From Alphaproteobacteria bacterium (GTDB lineage: Bacteria > Pseudomonadota > Alphaproteobacteria > Caulobacterales > Parvularculaceae): a stretch of DNA of 64,000 nt. The first letter of the stretch is position 1; every line of letters begins with the position of its first letter. The notes under the pieces were generated by a model. That model had not been told where the DNA came from. It saw only the letters and a program-made list of their open reading frames with translations, and did no database searches. Shown here piece by piece: positions 8,218 to 17,196 of the stretch. The stretch is from NCBI GenBank assembly GCA_030433215.1, contig JAUIMC010000006.1, positions 119,588 to 183,587 of the forward strand, in the 5' to 3' direction. The translations under genes were made by a program, and so were the position numbers.

Positions 8218-10776
8218 ATCGGCTTCGACCGTCCCGCAATCCTTGACGCCGTTCGCATCCTGAACGAGACGCACATCCGCAATCGCGAGGCGCGCGGCGC
8301 CGGCGGTTTCAATCGCGAAGGGCGCCGAGAGCGAAGCCATGTCGGCGCCGGCGTCCGCAAAACAGGCGAGCGTGACGCGCATGCGCCGCCAGCCAGCACC
8401 TTCTTCCGCGCGCAAGGCGCTGCTGACATCGATCAGGCCCGCGCAGCCTTCGCCGCACAGGACGCCGATATTGACAGCGCCATCGCCCAGCTCATCCGCC
8501 CTGACCGCCAAAGACAGCTCCAACTGGCCGACGGTCTCGCGCGAAAGATCGATCAGCCCGGCGCTCGCCAGCACCGCCGCGCCGCCGCTTTCGGGGAAAC
8601 TCAACTCGATCGCGTCTTCCTGCGCCCGGCGATCCACGCGGCTGACGGAGACCGCGTTCCCGCTTTCGGAAAGAGAAGAAAGATCTGCGCCCGTCGTCAG
8701 CATGAGGGACGGCGCCAGCTCGCCGCCTGCGAAATAGACGCCCGGCGTTCCCTTTTCGCCTTCATCTAATCCAGAGTCTTCTGAAAGCTCAGGCAGAGCG
8801 CCGTCCTGCTCGTAAGTGAGGCCATAGCCTAGCGCGAATAGCGGGTCGTAATTTTCATCGCCCTTGTTAAGCGGCGTTTGCGCCGCGGTCTTCGGCCAGG
8901 AATAGGAAAGCGTTCCGGTGAAATCTTTATTCACCGCGCCGTCATGATCGCGGAAAAGCACATCCGCGACGCCCCCGCCTTCGGTTCCGGGCAGCCAGGC
9001 CGCCACGAAAGCGTCGGACGCATTCAGTTCCGGGTTCACCCATAAGGGCCGGCCGGAAAGAAACACGGAAACGACCGTAACACCGTCGGCCTTCAGCTTG
9101 CGCATCATCTGAAGCGCCTGCCCCGAAGGATCGGTAAAGGCGACATCATCGAGATCGCCCTGAAACTCCGCATAAGAATCTTCGCCGAAAACAATGATGG
9201 CGACGTCGGGCCTTTCATCATAGGCGCCCGTTTCGCTCATCACGATGCGCCCGCCGCCGCTTTCCACCGCGTCCTTTAGGCCGCCGAAAATCGACTGGCC
9301 GTTCGGGAAGAGCGCGTTGTCGAGCCCCCCGCCCTGCCAGGTCAGCGTCCAGCCGCCGCTTTGTTTGGAAATATCGTCGGCGCCGTCGCCCGCCACCAGA
9401 ACGTTGAGATCGCGCCGCAGGGGCAGAACGCCGTCATTGTTCTTCAACAGCACCAGCGACTTGCGCACCGCCTCGCGCGCCAAGGCCTTGTGCTCCGGAG
9501 CGCCGAGCACGGTTTCGTCGCCCGAAAGCGGGCGGTCGGACGGGCGGCCTTGGTCGAACACGCCCAGAAGCAGTTTCGCCCGCAGGATGCGCCGCACCGC
9601 ATCGTCGAGACGCGCCTCGGAAATTTCTCCCGAGCGCGCCTGTTCCAGCGTGTTTTCGTAAAGCCCTTTCCAGCTATCCGGGGCCATGAACATGTCGAGC
9701 CCGGCGTTTATCGCCGCGGGGCAGTTTTCATTGGTGCAGCCTTCGACTTTCGCATGGCCGTTCCAGTCGCCGACAACAAAGCCCTGAAATCCCATGCGGT
9801 CTTTCAGGACATCCGTCAGCAGATGCTCATGCCCGTGCAGCGCCTCGCCGTTCCAGCTTGAAAAGGACGCCATGACCGAAAGCGCCCCGGCCCGGATCGC
9901 CGGGGGATAGCCGGCGCCGTGAATGCGCGCGAGATCGGCTTCGCTCGCCTTCGCGTCGCCCTGGTCGCGTCCGCCCTCGGTGCCGCCGTCGCCGAGATAA
10001 TGCTTCGCCGTGGAGACGACCTTGTCCGGCCCCATGAACGCGCCGCTGCCGAAATCGCCCTGCAGGCCTTCGACGATTTCGCCCGCATAAGACGCGACGA
10101 CAGCCGGATCTTCGCTGAAGCCTTCGTAAGTGCGCCCCCAGCGATCGTCTTGCGGGACGGCGACCGTCGGCGCAAAGGTCCAGTCATGGCCTGTCACGCG
10201 CAATTCTTTCGCCGTCACGACCGCGATGCGCCGGACGAGATCAGGATCATGCGCCGCGCCGAGCCCGATATTGTGCGGAAAGACCGTGCCGCCGATGACA
10301 TTGTTATGCCCGTGCACCGCATCGATGCCGAGGAGGATCGGGATCGCCGTTTCAACACCGTCCGGATCGACCGACGCGTCATAAAAGGCGTCCGCCATGG
10401 CGAGCCATTCGTCGGCGCTCGCATAGGCATGGTCGCCGGGGGCCGAATTGCCGCCGCTCAACACCGAGCCGAGGCGGTAATGTTTGACCTCTTCCGGCGT
10501 CACCGATGAACTGTCCGCCTGAATGACCTGACCGACTTTTTGTTCAAGCATCATGGCGGCGATCAGCGTATCGATGCGCGCTTCGGACTCATCGTCGGTC
10601 AGCGGCGTTTCGATCTGCGGCCAGACCGAAACGCCGTCGCGGCTTTCAGCGTCAGCGGCAGCGGACGCATCGGGCGCCTTCGCCATTTCTTCATTCTCTC
10701 CGGCGCAGGCGGAAAGACAAAAACAACAAACCGCAGCAACCCCGAAGCGGGCGCGCCTTTTGTACCTGTCGGTCAT
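8215..10776 (-). CDS. GH3-family exo-beta-glycosidase lipoprotein
   Basis: Predicted to release terminal glucose or xylose from oligosaccharides at the cell envelope. An 853-residue protein with a lipoprotein signal ending LSAC at about residue 24. The GH3 N-terminal barrel is clear (LLGIDAVHGHNNVIGGTVFPHNIGLGA near 160; TAKHYLGDGGTEGGRDQG near 280; the GFVVGDWNGH block with the nucleophile Asp near residue 360), followed by the second alpha/beta domain with ARKSLVLLKN-type motif AVRKSLVLLKNNDGVLPL and a C-terminal beta domain. It resembles marine exo-1,4-beta-glucosidases. In this locus, beta-xylosidase activity is equally plausible. It has a strong AGGAGG site and sits 16 bases behind the epimerase gene as the second gene of that unit. 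Confidence 0.92.
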   Translation of the reverse strand: MTDRYKRRARFGVAAVCCFCLSACAGENEEMAKAPDASAAADAESRDGVSVWPQIETPLTDDESEARIDTLIAAMMLEQKVGQVIQADSSSVTPEEVKHYRLGSVLSGGNSAPGDHAYASADEWLAMADAFYDASVDPDGVETAIPILLGIDAVHGHNNVIGGTVFPHNIGLGAAHDPDLVRRIAVVTAKELRVTGHDWTFAPTVAVPQDDRWGRTYEGFSEDPAVVASYAGEIVEGLQGDFGSGAFMGPDKVVSTAKHYLGDGGTEGGRDQGDAKASEADLARIHGAGYPPAIRAGALSVMASFSSWNGEALHGHEHLLTDVLKDRMGFQGFVVGDWNGHAKVEGCTNENCPAAINAGLDMFMAPDSWKGLYENTLEQARSGEISEARLDDAVRRILRAKLLLGVFDQGRPSDRPLSGDETVLGAPEHKALAREAVRKSLVLLKNNDGVLPLRRDLNVLVAGDGADDISKQSGGWTLTWQGGGLDNALFPNGQSIFGGLKDAVESGGGRIVMSETGAYDERPDVAIIVFGEDSYAEFQGDLDDVAFTDPSGQALQMMRKLKADGVTVVSVFLSGRPLWVNPELNASDAFVAAWLPGTEGGGVADVLFRDHDGAVNKDFTGTLSYSWPKTAAQTPLNKGDENYDPLFALGYGLTYEQDGALPELSEDSGLDEGEKGTPGVYFAGGELAPSLMLTTGADLSSLSESGNAVSVSRVDRRAQEDAIELSFPESGGAAVLASAGLIDLSRETVGQLELSLAVRADELGDGAVNIGVLCGEGCAGLIDVSSALRAEEGAGWRRMRVTLACFADAGADMASLSAPFAIETAGAARLAIADVRLVQDANGVKDCGTVEAD

Positions 10777-10792
10777 GGCCTTGATCCTCCTG

Positions 10793-11710
10793 TTATGTCT
10801 GCTTTTTTTGTTCTCTGTTAAAAACGCGCAACTTCATTTCCGCCGCCCAGGACTCGCCGGGCTGAAGGACGCGCAGTCCCGTATCCTCGCGGCGGTTGGC
10901 CCAGTTGACCGCATCGTTCATCTGGCTCACAGGCTCGAAACAAAAGCAGTTCTCTTCCCGGGAAACATAAACGACCGCAAAGCCGATCGACGGGTCGGCG
11001 GTGATTTCGACGCCGACAGGCCGGTCGCGCCATTCGATCCGCGCAGGCCCGCGCCAGCCCGTAAAACAATGATCGAGAGACAAGCCTTCCAGCGGCCTGG
11101 CGTCTGAGAAATCGAGATCGCCGTCGGCGGCGCGCCATTCCCGCGGCAGGCAGCTTTCGTCGGGCATCCACACGCCTTCTGCATCAAAACACAAAACCGC
11201 CGTTTCCGGATTTGAAAAATACGGATGAAAACCAAGACCGGCGGGCATCGCCCTATCGGACTCGTTCCGTAATGACAGCCGGATGGCGAGCGTGTCGTCC
11301 TTGACCGCGATTTCCTGTTGCAGCGAGAACGCCCAGGGCCACGCCTTTCCGGCGCGGTGAATATAGCTCAGCGCCGCCGCGCGGTCCGACTGCGCCTGGA
11401 GCGTCCACTCTCCCTTCCAGGCGGCGCCATGCAGGGGATGCGCGTGGTCCGGCGCATTCGGCTCTATACGGATCGTCTTTCCGTCAAATTCAAAACGCCC
11501 GTCTCTGATGCGGTTCGAATAAGGCGCAAGCGGAAAACAACTGAAGCTGAATGCATCATGGCGCCAATCGCTTTTCAGATTAGTACGGCGGAGGATTTCG
11601 TTATGTACGTTAGCGCACCAAACAATGGCGCCCGACGCCGGCGCGACGCCAATCGACCAGCCGTCAGCTTCGATTTCGAGAACTTCGATGATGTTGACCG
11701 CCGCGTTCAA
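10793..11710 (-). CDS. aldose 1-epimerase-family mutarotase
   Basis: Galactose-mutarotase-like protein (305 residues) that probably interconverts alpha and beta anomers of a sugar released by the glycosidases. The family features SNRIRDGRFEFDGK near residue 66, NAPDHAHPLHGAAWKGEW near 86 with the catalytic His, and LGFHPYFS near 160 with the second His are present; EPVSQMNDAVNW near 264 is in the region of the catalytic acid. The only reasonable start is TTG at 11708-11710, which shares bases with the TGA stop of a 30-codon upstream reading frame (TTGA), implying translational coupling. No signal peptide, so it acts in the cytosol. Forms a unit with the GH3 gene; the operator at 11820-11833 lies upstream. 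Confidence 0.88.
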   Translation of the reverse strand: MNAAVNIIEVLEIEADGWSIGVAPASGAIVWCANVHNEILRRTNLKSDWRHDAFSFSCFPLAPYSNRIRDGRFEFDGKTIRIEPNAPDHAHPLHGAAWKGEWTLQAQSDRAAALSYIHRAGKAWPWAFSLQQEIAVKDDTLAIRLSLRNESDRAMPAGLGFHPYFSNPETAVLCFDAEGVWMPDESCLPREWRAADGDLDFSDARPLEGLSLDHCFTGWRGPARIEWRDRPVGVEITADPSIGFAVVYVSREENCFCFEPVSQMNDAVNWANRREDTGLRVLQPGESWAAEMKLRVFNREQKKQT

Positions 11711-11799
11711 ACTGCGGCCGCCGCTTCATGCGCGTCTTGACGCAATGCGCGAAATTCACGCGCCTTTCCGTCTATGGCGGATATGAAACACTGCGTCAT
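11707..11799 (-). CDS. possible 30-residue leader peptide before the epimerase gene
   Basis: An ATG at 11799 preceded by a strong AGAGGGGA site opens a 30-codon frame, MTQCFISAIDGKAREF followed by RALRQDAHEAAAAV. It ends in TGA at 11707-11709, overlapping the TTG start of the epimerase gene. The epimerase TTG has no ribosome site of its own. The peptide has no recognisable family. It may be a coupling leader, or the frame may mark a frameshift in a longer epimerase N terminus; the family usually starts close to the TTG, so I favour the leader. Confidence 0.45.
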   Translation of the reverse strand: MTQCFISAIDGKAREFRALRQDAHEAAAAV

Positions 11800-11819
11800 G
11801 GGGCTCCCCTCTGTTTTTA

Positions 11820-11833
11820 TGTTTACGGTAACA
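11820..11833. promoter_or_regulatory. LacI-type operator dyad upstream of epimerase-GH3
   Basis: TGTTTACGGTAACA, flanked by A and T, matches the consensus TGTTAGCGNTAACA at 10 of 13 defined positions and keeps the TGTT and TAACA ends. It lies 20 bases upstream of the leader ATG on the minus strand, where a repressor of the epimerase-GH3 unit would sit. Confidence 0.6.
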
Positions 11834-12325
11834 TGATGCGGACGGCGCGCAACGTGTTTGCTCTGACGCAGCCTGGGGCGGCAATTAAGTCATTGAATTT
11901 GTTCTATTATACTTGGAAAGGTTTGGGTCGGGCGGTTTCCGACGCGCCCCTCACCGCTGGCGCGTTTTTTCATCGCCGGCTCGTTCGCCGAGTCCCCCGA
12001 GAGCGTCGTAAAACTACTGACATTCCCGTTATCAACCATCAATCGGCGCGTCTTTTCTGCAAAGGCGCCTTTATCACGGTGGAAGGATATGTTTCCCTTT
12101 GCTTGAAGAATGATCAGTGGGCTGTCCAAGGGCCCGCATGGAGCGCATACAGATCACGCATAGCGTACGCATTGCTTCCAGCAAAAAGGCTCTTTCGCGC
12201 ATCAGCAACGCGTTTGGAAGTGCTCATAACGGCCCGCAAACTGATCTTTTCAGCAACGCCTTGCCTGACGCCGCAGCATTAATCCGCTTCAACATCTTCG
12301 CACATCAGACCTCTGCTATTTTATT
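11834..12325. other. intergenic stretch, about 490 bases, no supported gene
   Basis: This stretch separates the epimerase-GH3 unit from the DUF6445 gene and is visibly richer in A and T than its surroundings. Open frames exist on both strands, but none has a ribosome site, a family resemblance or a plausible protein composition. I see no terminator or strong promoter in it. Confidence 0.5.
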
Positions 12326-12982
12326 GTGACCTTTAAAGTCGAGAAAATAGGACAGGAACAACAGCCGGTCGTCATGCTCGATAACGCGATGACGGACGCC
12401 GGCGCGTTGCGCGATATCGCCGCGAACAGGAATTTCAAGGCGACAGCCGCCCAGCAAACCGATTTGCGCGCGCCTGCGCCCATCGACTTCGCGCAAACCG
12501 TCTTGACGAATTTCGAAGATCTGATTTCACAGACTTTCGATCTGAGGCCGCTCTCTCTTGCCGTCACGGCTAGCGAATTTTCCATGGTGATCTCGCCGCC
12601 CCCGAATTCTCCGCTCGCACAGCAGTTTCCGCAACATGACGGCGCGGATCAGACCCTTGTCGCCGTTCTGCACTTTCTTTCCGGGGAGGAGCAGGGCGGC
12701 ACGGCGTTTTACCGTCACCGCGCCACCGGTTTTGAAACCGTCAACCAGGCGCGCCTCAGGCGCTACAGGATGGTTCTGGAAACTGAAATCGCAGAACAGA
12801 GCGGCGGGTCAGCGCCGCTTTTCGATGAGATTGCGTGCTTTCCGGCCGCCTTCAATCGCATTTTGATTTACAGAAGCATCGCCTTGCACTCACCGCACAT
12901 TCCGGAAAACGCCTCGCTGCCGAAGGACCCGAAAAACGGCCGCCTGACGGTCAAGACCCTGATCAAGGGTGCGGGGGGCTGA
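12326..12982 (+). CDS. DUF6445-type protein of unknown function
   Basis: A 218-residue cytosolic protein that I recognise as resembling the DUF6445 family, often found near tryptophan halogenase-like genes and TonB receptors in alphaproteobacteria. Visible traits are an opening VMLDNAMTDAGALRDIAAN segment, FPQHDGADQTLVAVLHFLSGEEQGGTAFYRHR near residue 105, a pattern reminiscent of 2-oxoglutarate-oxygenase-like cupins, and RILIYRSIALHSPHIP near 180. The start is a GTG without an obvious ribosome site. It stands alone between convergent and divergent xylan genes with no halogenase in sight. Family assignment comes from memory of the pattern and the function is unknown. Confidence 0.65.
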   Translation: MTFKVEKIGQEQQPVVMLDNAMTDAGALRDIAANRNFKATAAQQTDLRAPAPIDFAQTVLTNFEDLISQTFDLRPLSLAVTASEFSMVISPPPNSPLAQQFPQHDGADQTLVAVLHFLSGEEQGGTAFYRHRATGFETVNQARLRRYRMVLETEIAEQSGGSAPLFDEIACFPAAFNRILIYRSIALHSPHIPENASLPKDPKNGRLTVKTLIKGAGG

Positions 12983-13023
12983 CCAAGCCTCGCCGCCATG
13001 CGAGGGCCGGCGTTTGATAAAAC

Positions 13024-14727
13024 CTATTCGGCGTAGACGCCGAACACCGCCCCGACAAATCCGCCGGCCACATGCGTGGAAAGGATTTTCCCGTCTGCGC
13101 CTTTTTTAAGGCTCGTCCACGCCCCGCCTTCCTGGGCATAGTCGAAATCATAGACATCGCGGCGCGCGCGAATACGCAGCCTGACGGGCGCGCCAGCTTC
13201 TCCGGCAAGCGGCGCGGACGCCAGGACTTCTCCGTCGGATCCCATTTCTGACCCGGCGCGGCGACGCAGTTGAACGATGCGTTGGCCGCTTTCATCCAGG
13301 GTCACGCCCATGGCGTAAAAATAGTCGTCATTCTGAAAGACAGCGAGGCCCGCCTCTTCGTCCACCGCCTGAGGATCGAATGACAGAACGGTCTCGGCTA
13401 GCGCGTTCAGATGCTGCTGGCGCCGGACGAGAAAAGCCGGATAGCCGACATCGCCAAGACCGTCTCGTTGCGCGGTCAGGACGAGAGCCCCGTCTTCTAT
13501 CTCTAGCCACTCATCCGCCGGCCCGCGCAGGGAAAGCCAGTAAGGCGCAAGGTCGTCTTTATCAAAATCCTCCGTCACGGAAAAATCGCCGCTCATGGGC
13601 ACCGGCGGCGTTGCGCCGGCCGCCAAGGCGGGACGTTTCGCTTTCAGGGGCGCCGGCTCGCCCCGTGAAAGGATCACCGGCCAGCCGTCGCGCCACTCCA
13701 CTGGCAAGAGAAACGTCTCGCGGCCCGTATTGTAATAGTCGCCTTCATAGGGGCGAACGCCGAGAAACACTGCCTGCCACCCGCCCTCGCCTGTATTCAC
13801 AAGGTCGGCATGCCCCACCGACGTCACCGCATCCTTGCGGTCAGGAGGAAGATCGCGCTGGGTGAGGATGGGATTGCCGTCATAGGGCTCATAAGGCCCG
13901 AGCACATTGTCCGCGCGCAGCACAACCTGTGAATGATTGACGGCCGTGCCGCCTTCCGCCGCGCTCAGATAATAGGCGCCGCCCACCTTGTAGATATGCG
14001 GGCCTTCGATCCAGATCGGTTTTTCTTCCGGCCTGACGCCGCCGTCGATCAGCACAATCGGCTCTTCCAGCGATTGAAAGGTTTGCGGGTCGATTTCGCG
14101 AATCCATATGGCGCGATGGCCGTCATATTTCGCCGCGCCAGGAGGCGCGTCATTGTTCATAAGATAAACGGCCCCGTCATCGTCGAAGAAAAGCGACGGA
14201 TCAATGCCGCCGATCTCCGGCAGCCAGACCGGGTCGGACCACGGCCCCGCCGGGTCTGTCGCCGTCACGATAAAATTGCCGCCGCAGTCGACGCAGGTGT
14301 TCGCGACGTAAAATACGCCGTCATGATATTCGATAGTCGGCGCAAAGACTCCGCGCGACACGCCGAGCGTTTTGAAATCGAGCATGCCTTCGCGGTCGAT
14401 GACATTGCCGATCTGCGTCCAGCTGACGAGATCGCGGCTTTTAAAAACCGGAATGCCCGGAAACCAGGAAAAGGTGGAATTGACGAGATAATAATCGTCG
14501 CCTGCTCTGGTGATGCTCGGATCGGGATAAAAGCCCGCGAGAATGGGATTGCGATACTCATCCGCCGCCGGCGCGCCGGAAAAGTCAGCCCCTTCATAAT
14601 AAAAGCTTTCAAAGCGCGCGGCGCCGGGCTGTCTTTGATCGGCGGGCGGGAAAGACGACTGGCAGGCCGCGAGCAGCACCATGAGAAGCCCTGTAAAACA
14701 AGATTTCGCGTTCATCGCTTTCTGCAT
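13024..14727 (-). CDS. GH43-family beta-xylosidase / alpha-L-arabinofuranosidase lipoprotein
   Basis: Predicted to cleave xylo-oligosaccharides or arabinose side chains at the cell surface or in the periplasm. ATG 14727 follows GGAGGAGCGAGA and gives 567 residues; the signal peptide ends in LLAAC, a lipobox. The five-bladed propeller motifs are present: NPILAGFYPDPSI with the catalytic base Asp, GGIDPSLFFDDDG with the pKa-modulating Asp, and WIEGPHIYKVGGAYYL with the general acid Glu. The C-terminal 200 residues form a beta-sandwich of the DUF1349/GH43 C2 type. It diverges from the GH10 gene across an operator and converges on DUF6445. Confidence 0.93.
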   Translation of the reverse strand: MQKAMNAKSCFTGLLMVLLAACQSSFPPADQRQPGAARFESFYYEGADFSGAPAADEYRNPILAGFYPDPSITRAGDDYYLVNSTFSWFPGIPVFKSRDLVSWTQIGNVIDREGMLDFKTLGVSRGVFAPTIEYHDGVFYVANTCVDCGGNFIVTATDPAGPWSDPVWLPEIGGIDPSLFFDDDGAVYLMNNDAPPGAAKYDGHRAIWIREIDPQTFQSLEEPIVLIDGGVRPEEKPIWIEGPHIYKVGGAYYLSAAEGGTAVNHSQVVLRADNVLGPYEPYDGNPILTQRDLPPDRKDAVTSVGHADLVNTGEGGWQAVFLGVRPYEGDYYNTGRETFLLPVEWRDGWPVILSRGEPAPLKAKRPALAAGATPPVPMSGDFSVTEDFDKDDLAPYWLSLRGPADEWLEIEDGALVLTAQRDGLGDVGYPAFLVRRQQHLNALAETVLSFDPQAVDEEAGLAVFQNDDYFYAMGVTLDESGQRIVQLRRRAGSEMGSDGEVLASAPLAGEAGAPVRLRIRARRDVYDFDYAQEGGAWTSLKKGADGKILSTHVAGGFVGAVFGVYAE

Positions 14728-14772
14728 TCTCGCTCCTCCAGGCAATCTTGCGGCAGCGGACGTCCGCTATTA

Positions 14773-14786
14773 TGATAGCGATAACA
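14773..14786. promoter_or_regulatory. LacI-type operator dyad between GH43 and GH10 genes
   Basis: TGATAGCGATAACA lies midway in the 109-base gap between the divergent GH43 and GH10 genes, positioned to control both. It differs from the consensus TGTTAGCGNTAACA at one defined base (A for T at position 3) and shares its core and right half with the xylB site at 24770. Confidence 0.7.
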
Positions 14787-14836
14787 ATACGCCCTGAAAA
14801 GCCGAACCGCCGGGCTAGGGAGGAGCGAGAACGACC

Positions 14837-15967
14837 ATGAGCACCGTCACGCGCCGCCAGTCCCTGAAATTCGCCGCCGCCGCGGGCGCCCTCCCCCTCT
14901 TCGCGGGCGCCTGCGCGTCGGACGGCGGCGGACCGTCAGCGCCCGCCGGGACAATGCCGCTGAAAGATCTCGCCGCGGCGAAGGGCCTACGCTTCGGATC
15001 GGCCATCTCCGCGCGTCAACTGAACGATCCCCGCTATGTGGAAATCGTGCTGCGCGAATGCGGCGTCCTCGTCGCCGAGAATGAACACAAGCAATATACG
15101 ATCCTGGCCGAGCCCGATGAATGGAATTTTACGCCGGGAGACGCGCTCGCAGCCTTCGCAAAAACCAACGGGCTCGGGATGCGCGGCCACACATTGTTGT
15201 GGAACCGCACACGGTGGACGTCGGACTGGCTGAATGAAACCGACTTCGCTTCCGCGGCTGAGGCTGAAAGCTGGCTCGATGCTTATATTGCGCGCGTCGC
15301 CGGCCGGTATCATCCGTTCATTTATTCCTGGGACGTGGTCAACGAAACCATAGATCCCGAAACGGGCGCCTTGCGCGACACCGTATTTTCAAAAGCGATG
15401 GGGCCGGAGCTGATCGACTTCTGTTTCCATAAAGCCAAAGAGGCCGCGCCGGATGCGACGCTCGCCTATAACGACTATATGAGCTGGGAAAACGGCAACG
15501 AGAATCATCGCGCCGGTGTCTTGCGGCTGCTGGAGCGGCTTCTCGGGAACGGCGTTCCTGTGGACGCGCTCGGCATCCAGAGCCATTCCAATTACGACAT
15601 GCCGGACGAATTCACCCCCGAAAAACAGCGCACCTGGCGCGGTTTCGTCGAGGAGGTCATCGGCATGGGGCTCGAGATTTATCTGACCGAGTTCGATGTC
15701 AACGACACGGAGCTTGGGCCCGGCGTCAACGCGCGCGACCGCCTCATCGCCAGCTATGCGAAAGACTATCTCGACATGATGCTGAGCTATGAGGCAACCA
15801 AAGACCTCCTCGTCTGGGGGCTCGTCGATTCCGACAGCTGGCTTCAGGATTTCCTGCCCCGCGATGACGGCGTCGAGAAACGTCCGGCCCCGTTCGATTC
15901 GGCCTATCGTCCCAAGCCCCTGCGCGGCGCCATCGCCGCGGCGCTGGAGGCCGCGCCGGTGCGTTAA
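14837..15967 (+). CDS. GH10 endo-1,4-beta-xylanase
   Basis: Cleaves internal beta-1,4 bonds of xylan with retention. The 376-residue protein starts with a twin-arginine-like segment TRRQSLKF and a hydrophobic stretch ending LFAGAC, so it is probably a Tat-exported lipoprotein. The GH10 barrel is complete: ENEHKQYTI (substrate-binding Glu and His), RGHTLLWN, the acid/base Glu170 in WDVVNE, GIQSHSNY and the nucleophile Glu285 in YLTEFDV. The ATG follows GGGAGGAGCGAGAACGACC. It diverges from GH43 across the operator at 14773-14786 and is followed by the regulator gene on the same strand. Confidence 0.96.
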   Translation: MSTVTRRQSLKFAAAAGALPLFAGACASDGGGPSAPAGTMPLKDLAAAKGLRFGSAISARQLNDPRYVEIVLRECGVLVAENEHKQYTILAEPDEWNFTPGDALAAFAKTNGLGMRGHTLLWNRTRWTSDWLNETDFASAAEAESWLDAYIARVAGRYHPFIYSWDVVNETIDPETGALRDTVFSKAMGPELIDFCFHKAKEAAPDATLAYNDYMSWENGNENHRAGVLRLLERLLGNGVPVDALGIQSHSNYDMPDEFTPEKQRTWRGFVEEVIGMGLEIYLTEFDVNDTELGPGVNARDRLIASYAKDYLDMMLSYEATKDLLVWGLVDSDSWLQDFLPRDDGVEKRPAPFDSAYRPKPLRGAIAAALEAAPVR

Positions 15968-16067
15968 CCCTCACGCCGGCGCCTGCGGCTTCTTATCCGC
16001 CCCATTGGCAATCCGTCCGACTGCGCCTTATAGAGGAGGAGCGGACGAATTCAGCCAGGGCAGAAAG

Positions 16068-17132
16068 ATGAAACCAAATGGCCGCCGGGGCAAAAAGCGC
16101 CAGGTTGTGACCATCAAGGAAGTCGCCGAAAAAGCCGGCGTCTCTCAGATGACGGTGTCGCGCGTCCTCAATCAGAAAGAAATCGTCAAATCCGCGACCC
16201 GCGAAAAAGTCGAAGCGGCGATGACCGCGCTGAATTACCGTCCGAACATCATGGCGCGCGGGCTCGCCGGCGGCAAATCGGTGCTGATCGGCTTTCTCTA
16301 TCACAATCCGAGCTATGGCTATCTCAACGAATTCCTGATCGGGGCGCTCGATGAATGCCGCGAGCTCGGCCACCATCTCGTGGTCGAGGCGATCGACGTG
16401 GACAACATGAAATCGGCGCGGGACCGCTATGCGGAGCGCGTCAGACGGATCGGCGTCGACGGCATTATCGTCAATCCGCCTTTGAGCGAAAACCGCGATC
16501 TCATTGACGCCCTCCACAATATCGGCCTGCCATTCGTGCGCATCGCCCATGGCGATCTTTCCTGCGTCGATCTCAGCGTCGTCATCAACGACACCGAAGC
16601 GGCGAAAATGATGACGAACTATCTCATCAAGAAAGGCCACCGCCGCATCGCCTTCATTCTCGGCGCGCGCAACCACACCTCGACTGCGATGCGTCTCGCC
16701 GGCTTCAAGGCGGCCATGACCAAGCACAAGCTGACCTTCGGCAAGGCCTATCTCGAATCCGGCAATTTCACCTTTCAGTCCGGCGCCGAGGCCACGGACA
16801 GGCTGCTCTCGCTGCCCGAACCGCCCACCGCGATTTTCGCCAGCAACGATGAAATGGCCGCCGGCGCCATCGCCGCCGCGCATAAGCGCGGCCTCACCCT
16901 GCCCGAGGACCTGTCGATTGTCGGTTTCGACGATACGGCGATTGCGCAATCGGTCTGGCCGGCGCTGACGACCGTCCGCCAGCCGATCGCCGACATGGCG
17001 CGCAAATCCGTTTCTCTCCTCGCCGAGAGCATCAGCTATGGCGACATCGAACTCGCCGAGCGGCTGCAAATTCTCGACGTGGCCCTCGTGGAGCGGGATT
17101 CCGTCGCGCCGCCGCCCAAATCGGGCAAGTAA
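16068..17132 (+). CDS. LacI-family transcriptional regulator of the xylan/glucuronate locus
   Basis: A 354-residue repressor with an N-terminal LacI helix-turn-helix, VTIKEVAEKAGVSQMTVSRV at about residues 12-31, the hinge-helix region YRPNIMARGLAGGKS, and a periplasmic-binding-protein-like sensor domain (FASNDEMAAGAIAAAHKRG; IVGFDDTAIA; PALTTVRQP). The ATG at 16068 is chosen because the DNA-binding domain begins just after it; the frame stays open much further upstream but overlaps the xylanase gene. The locus holds six dyads of LacI type (TGTTAGCGNTAACA), none directly in front of this gene, so autoregulation is not evident. The effector is unknown; xylose or a xylo-oligosaccharide is the natural guess. 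Confidence 0.93.
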   Translation: MKPNGRRGKKRQVVTIKEVAEKAGVSQMTVSRVLNQKEIVKSATREKVEAAMTALNYRPNIMARGLAGGKSVLIGFLYHNPSYGYLNEFLIGALDECRELGHHLVVEAIDVDNMKSARDRYAERVRRIGVDGIIVNPPLSENRDLIDALHNIGLPFVRIAHGDLSCVDLSVVINDTEAAKMMTNYLIKKGHRRIAFILGARNHTSTAMRLAGFKAAMTKHKLTFGKAYLESGNFTFQSGAEATDRLLSLPEPPTAIFASNDEMAAGAIAAAHKRGLTLPEDLSIVGFDDTAIAQSVWPALTTVRQPIADMARKSVSLLAESISYGDIELAERLQILDVALVERDSVAPPPKSGK

Positions 17133-17156
17133 AGTTCTACATAAAGAGTAACAAAC

Positions 17157-17184
17157 AAGAGCGGGCGCTGTCGCGCCCGCTCTT
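17157..17184. terminator. bidirectional terminator between LacI and MFS genes
   Basis: An 11-bp perfect stem AAGAGCGGGCG / CGCCCGCTCTT with a 6-base loop, flanked by T-tracts when read from either strand. It sits between the 3' ends of two convergent genes. Confidence 0.88.
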
Positions 17185-17196
17185 TTGCGCGACGCG

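Noticed and set aside
11728..12282. A 184-codon plus-strand frame in the gap before DUF6445
   Set aside because: It overlaps the leader and operator of the epimerase unit, lacks a ribosome site and has no family-like segment.
15789..16067. Upstream extension of the LacI regulator frame
   Set aside because: It overlaps the GH10 gene in another frame; the DNA-binding domain begins right after ATG 16068.
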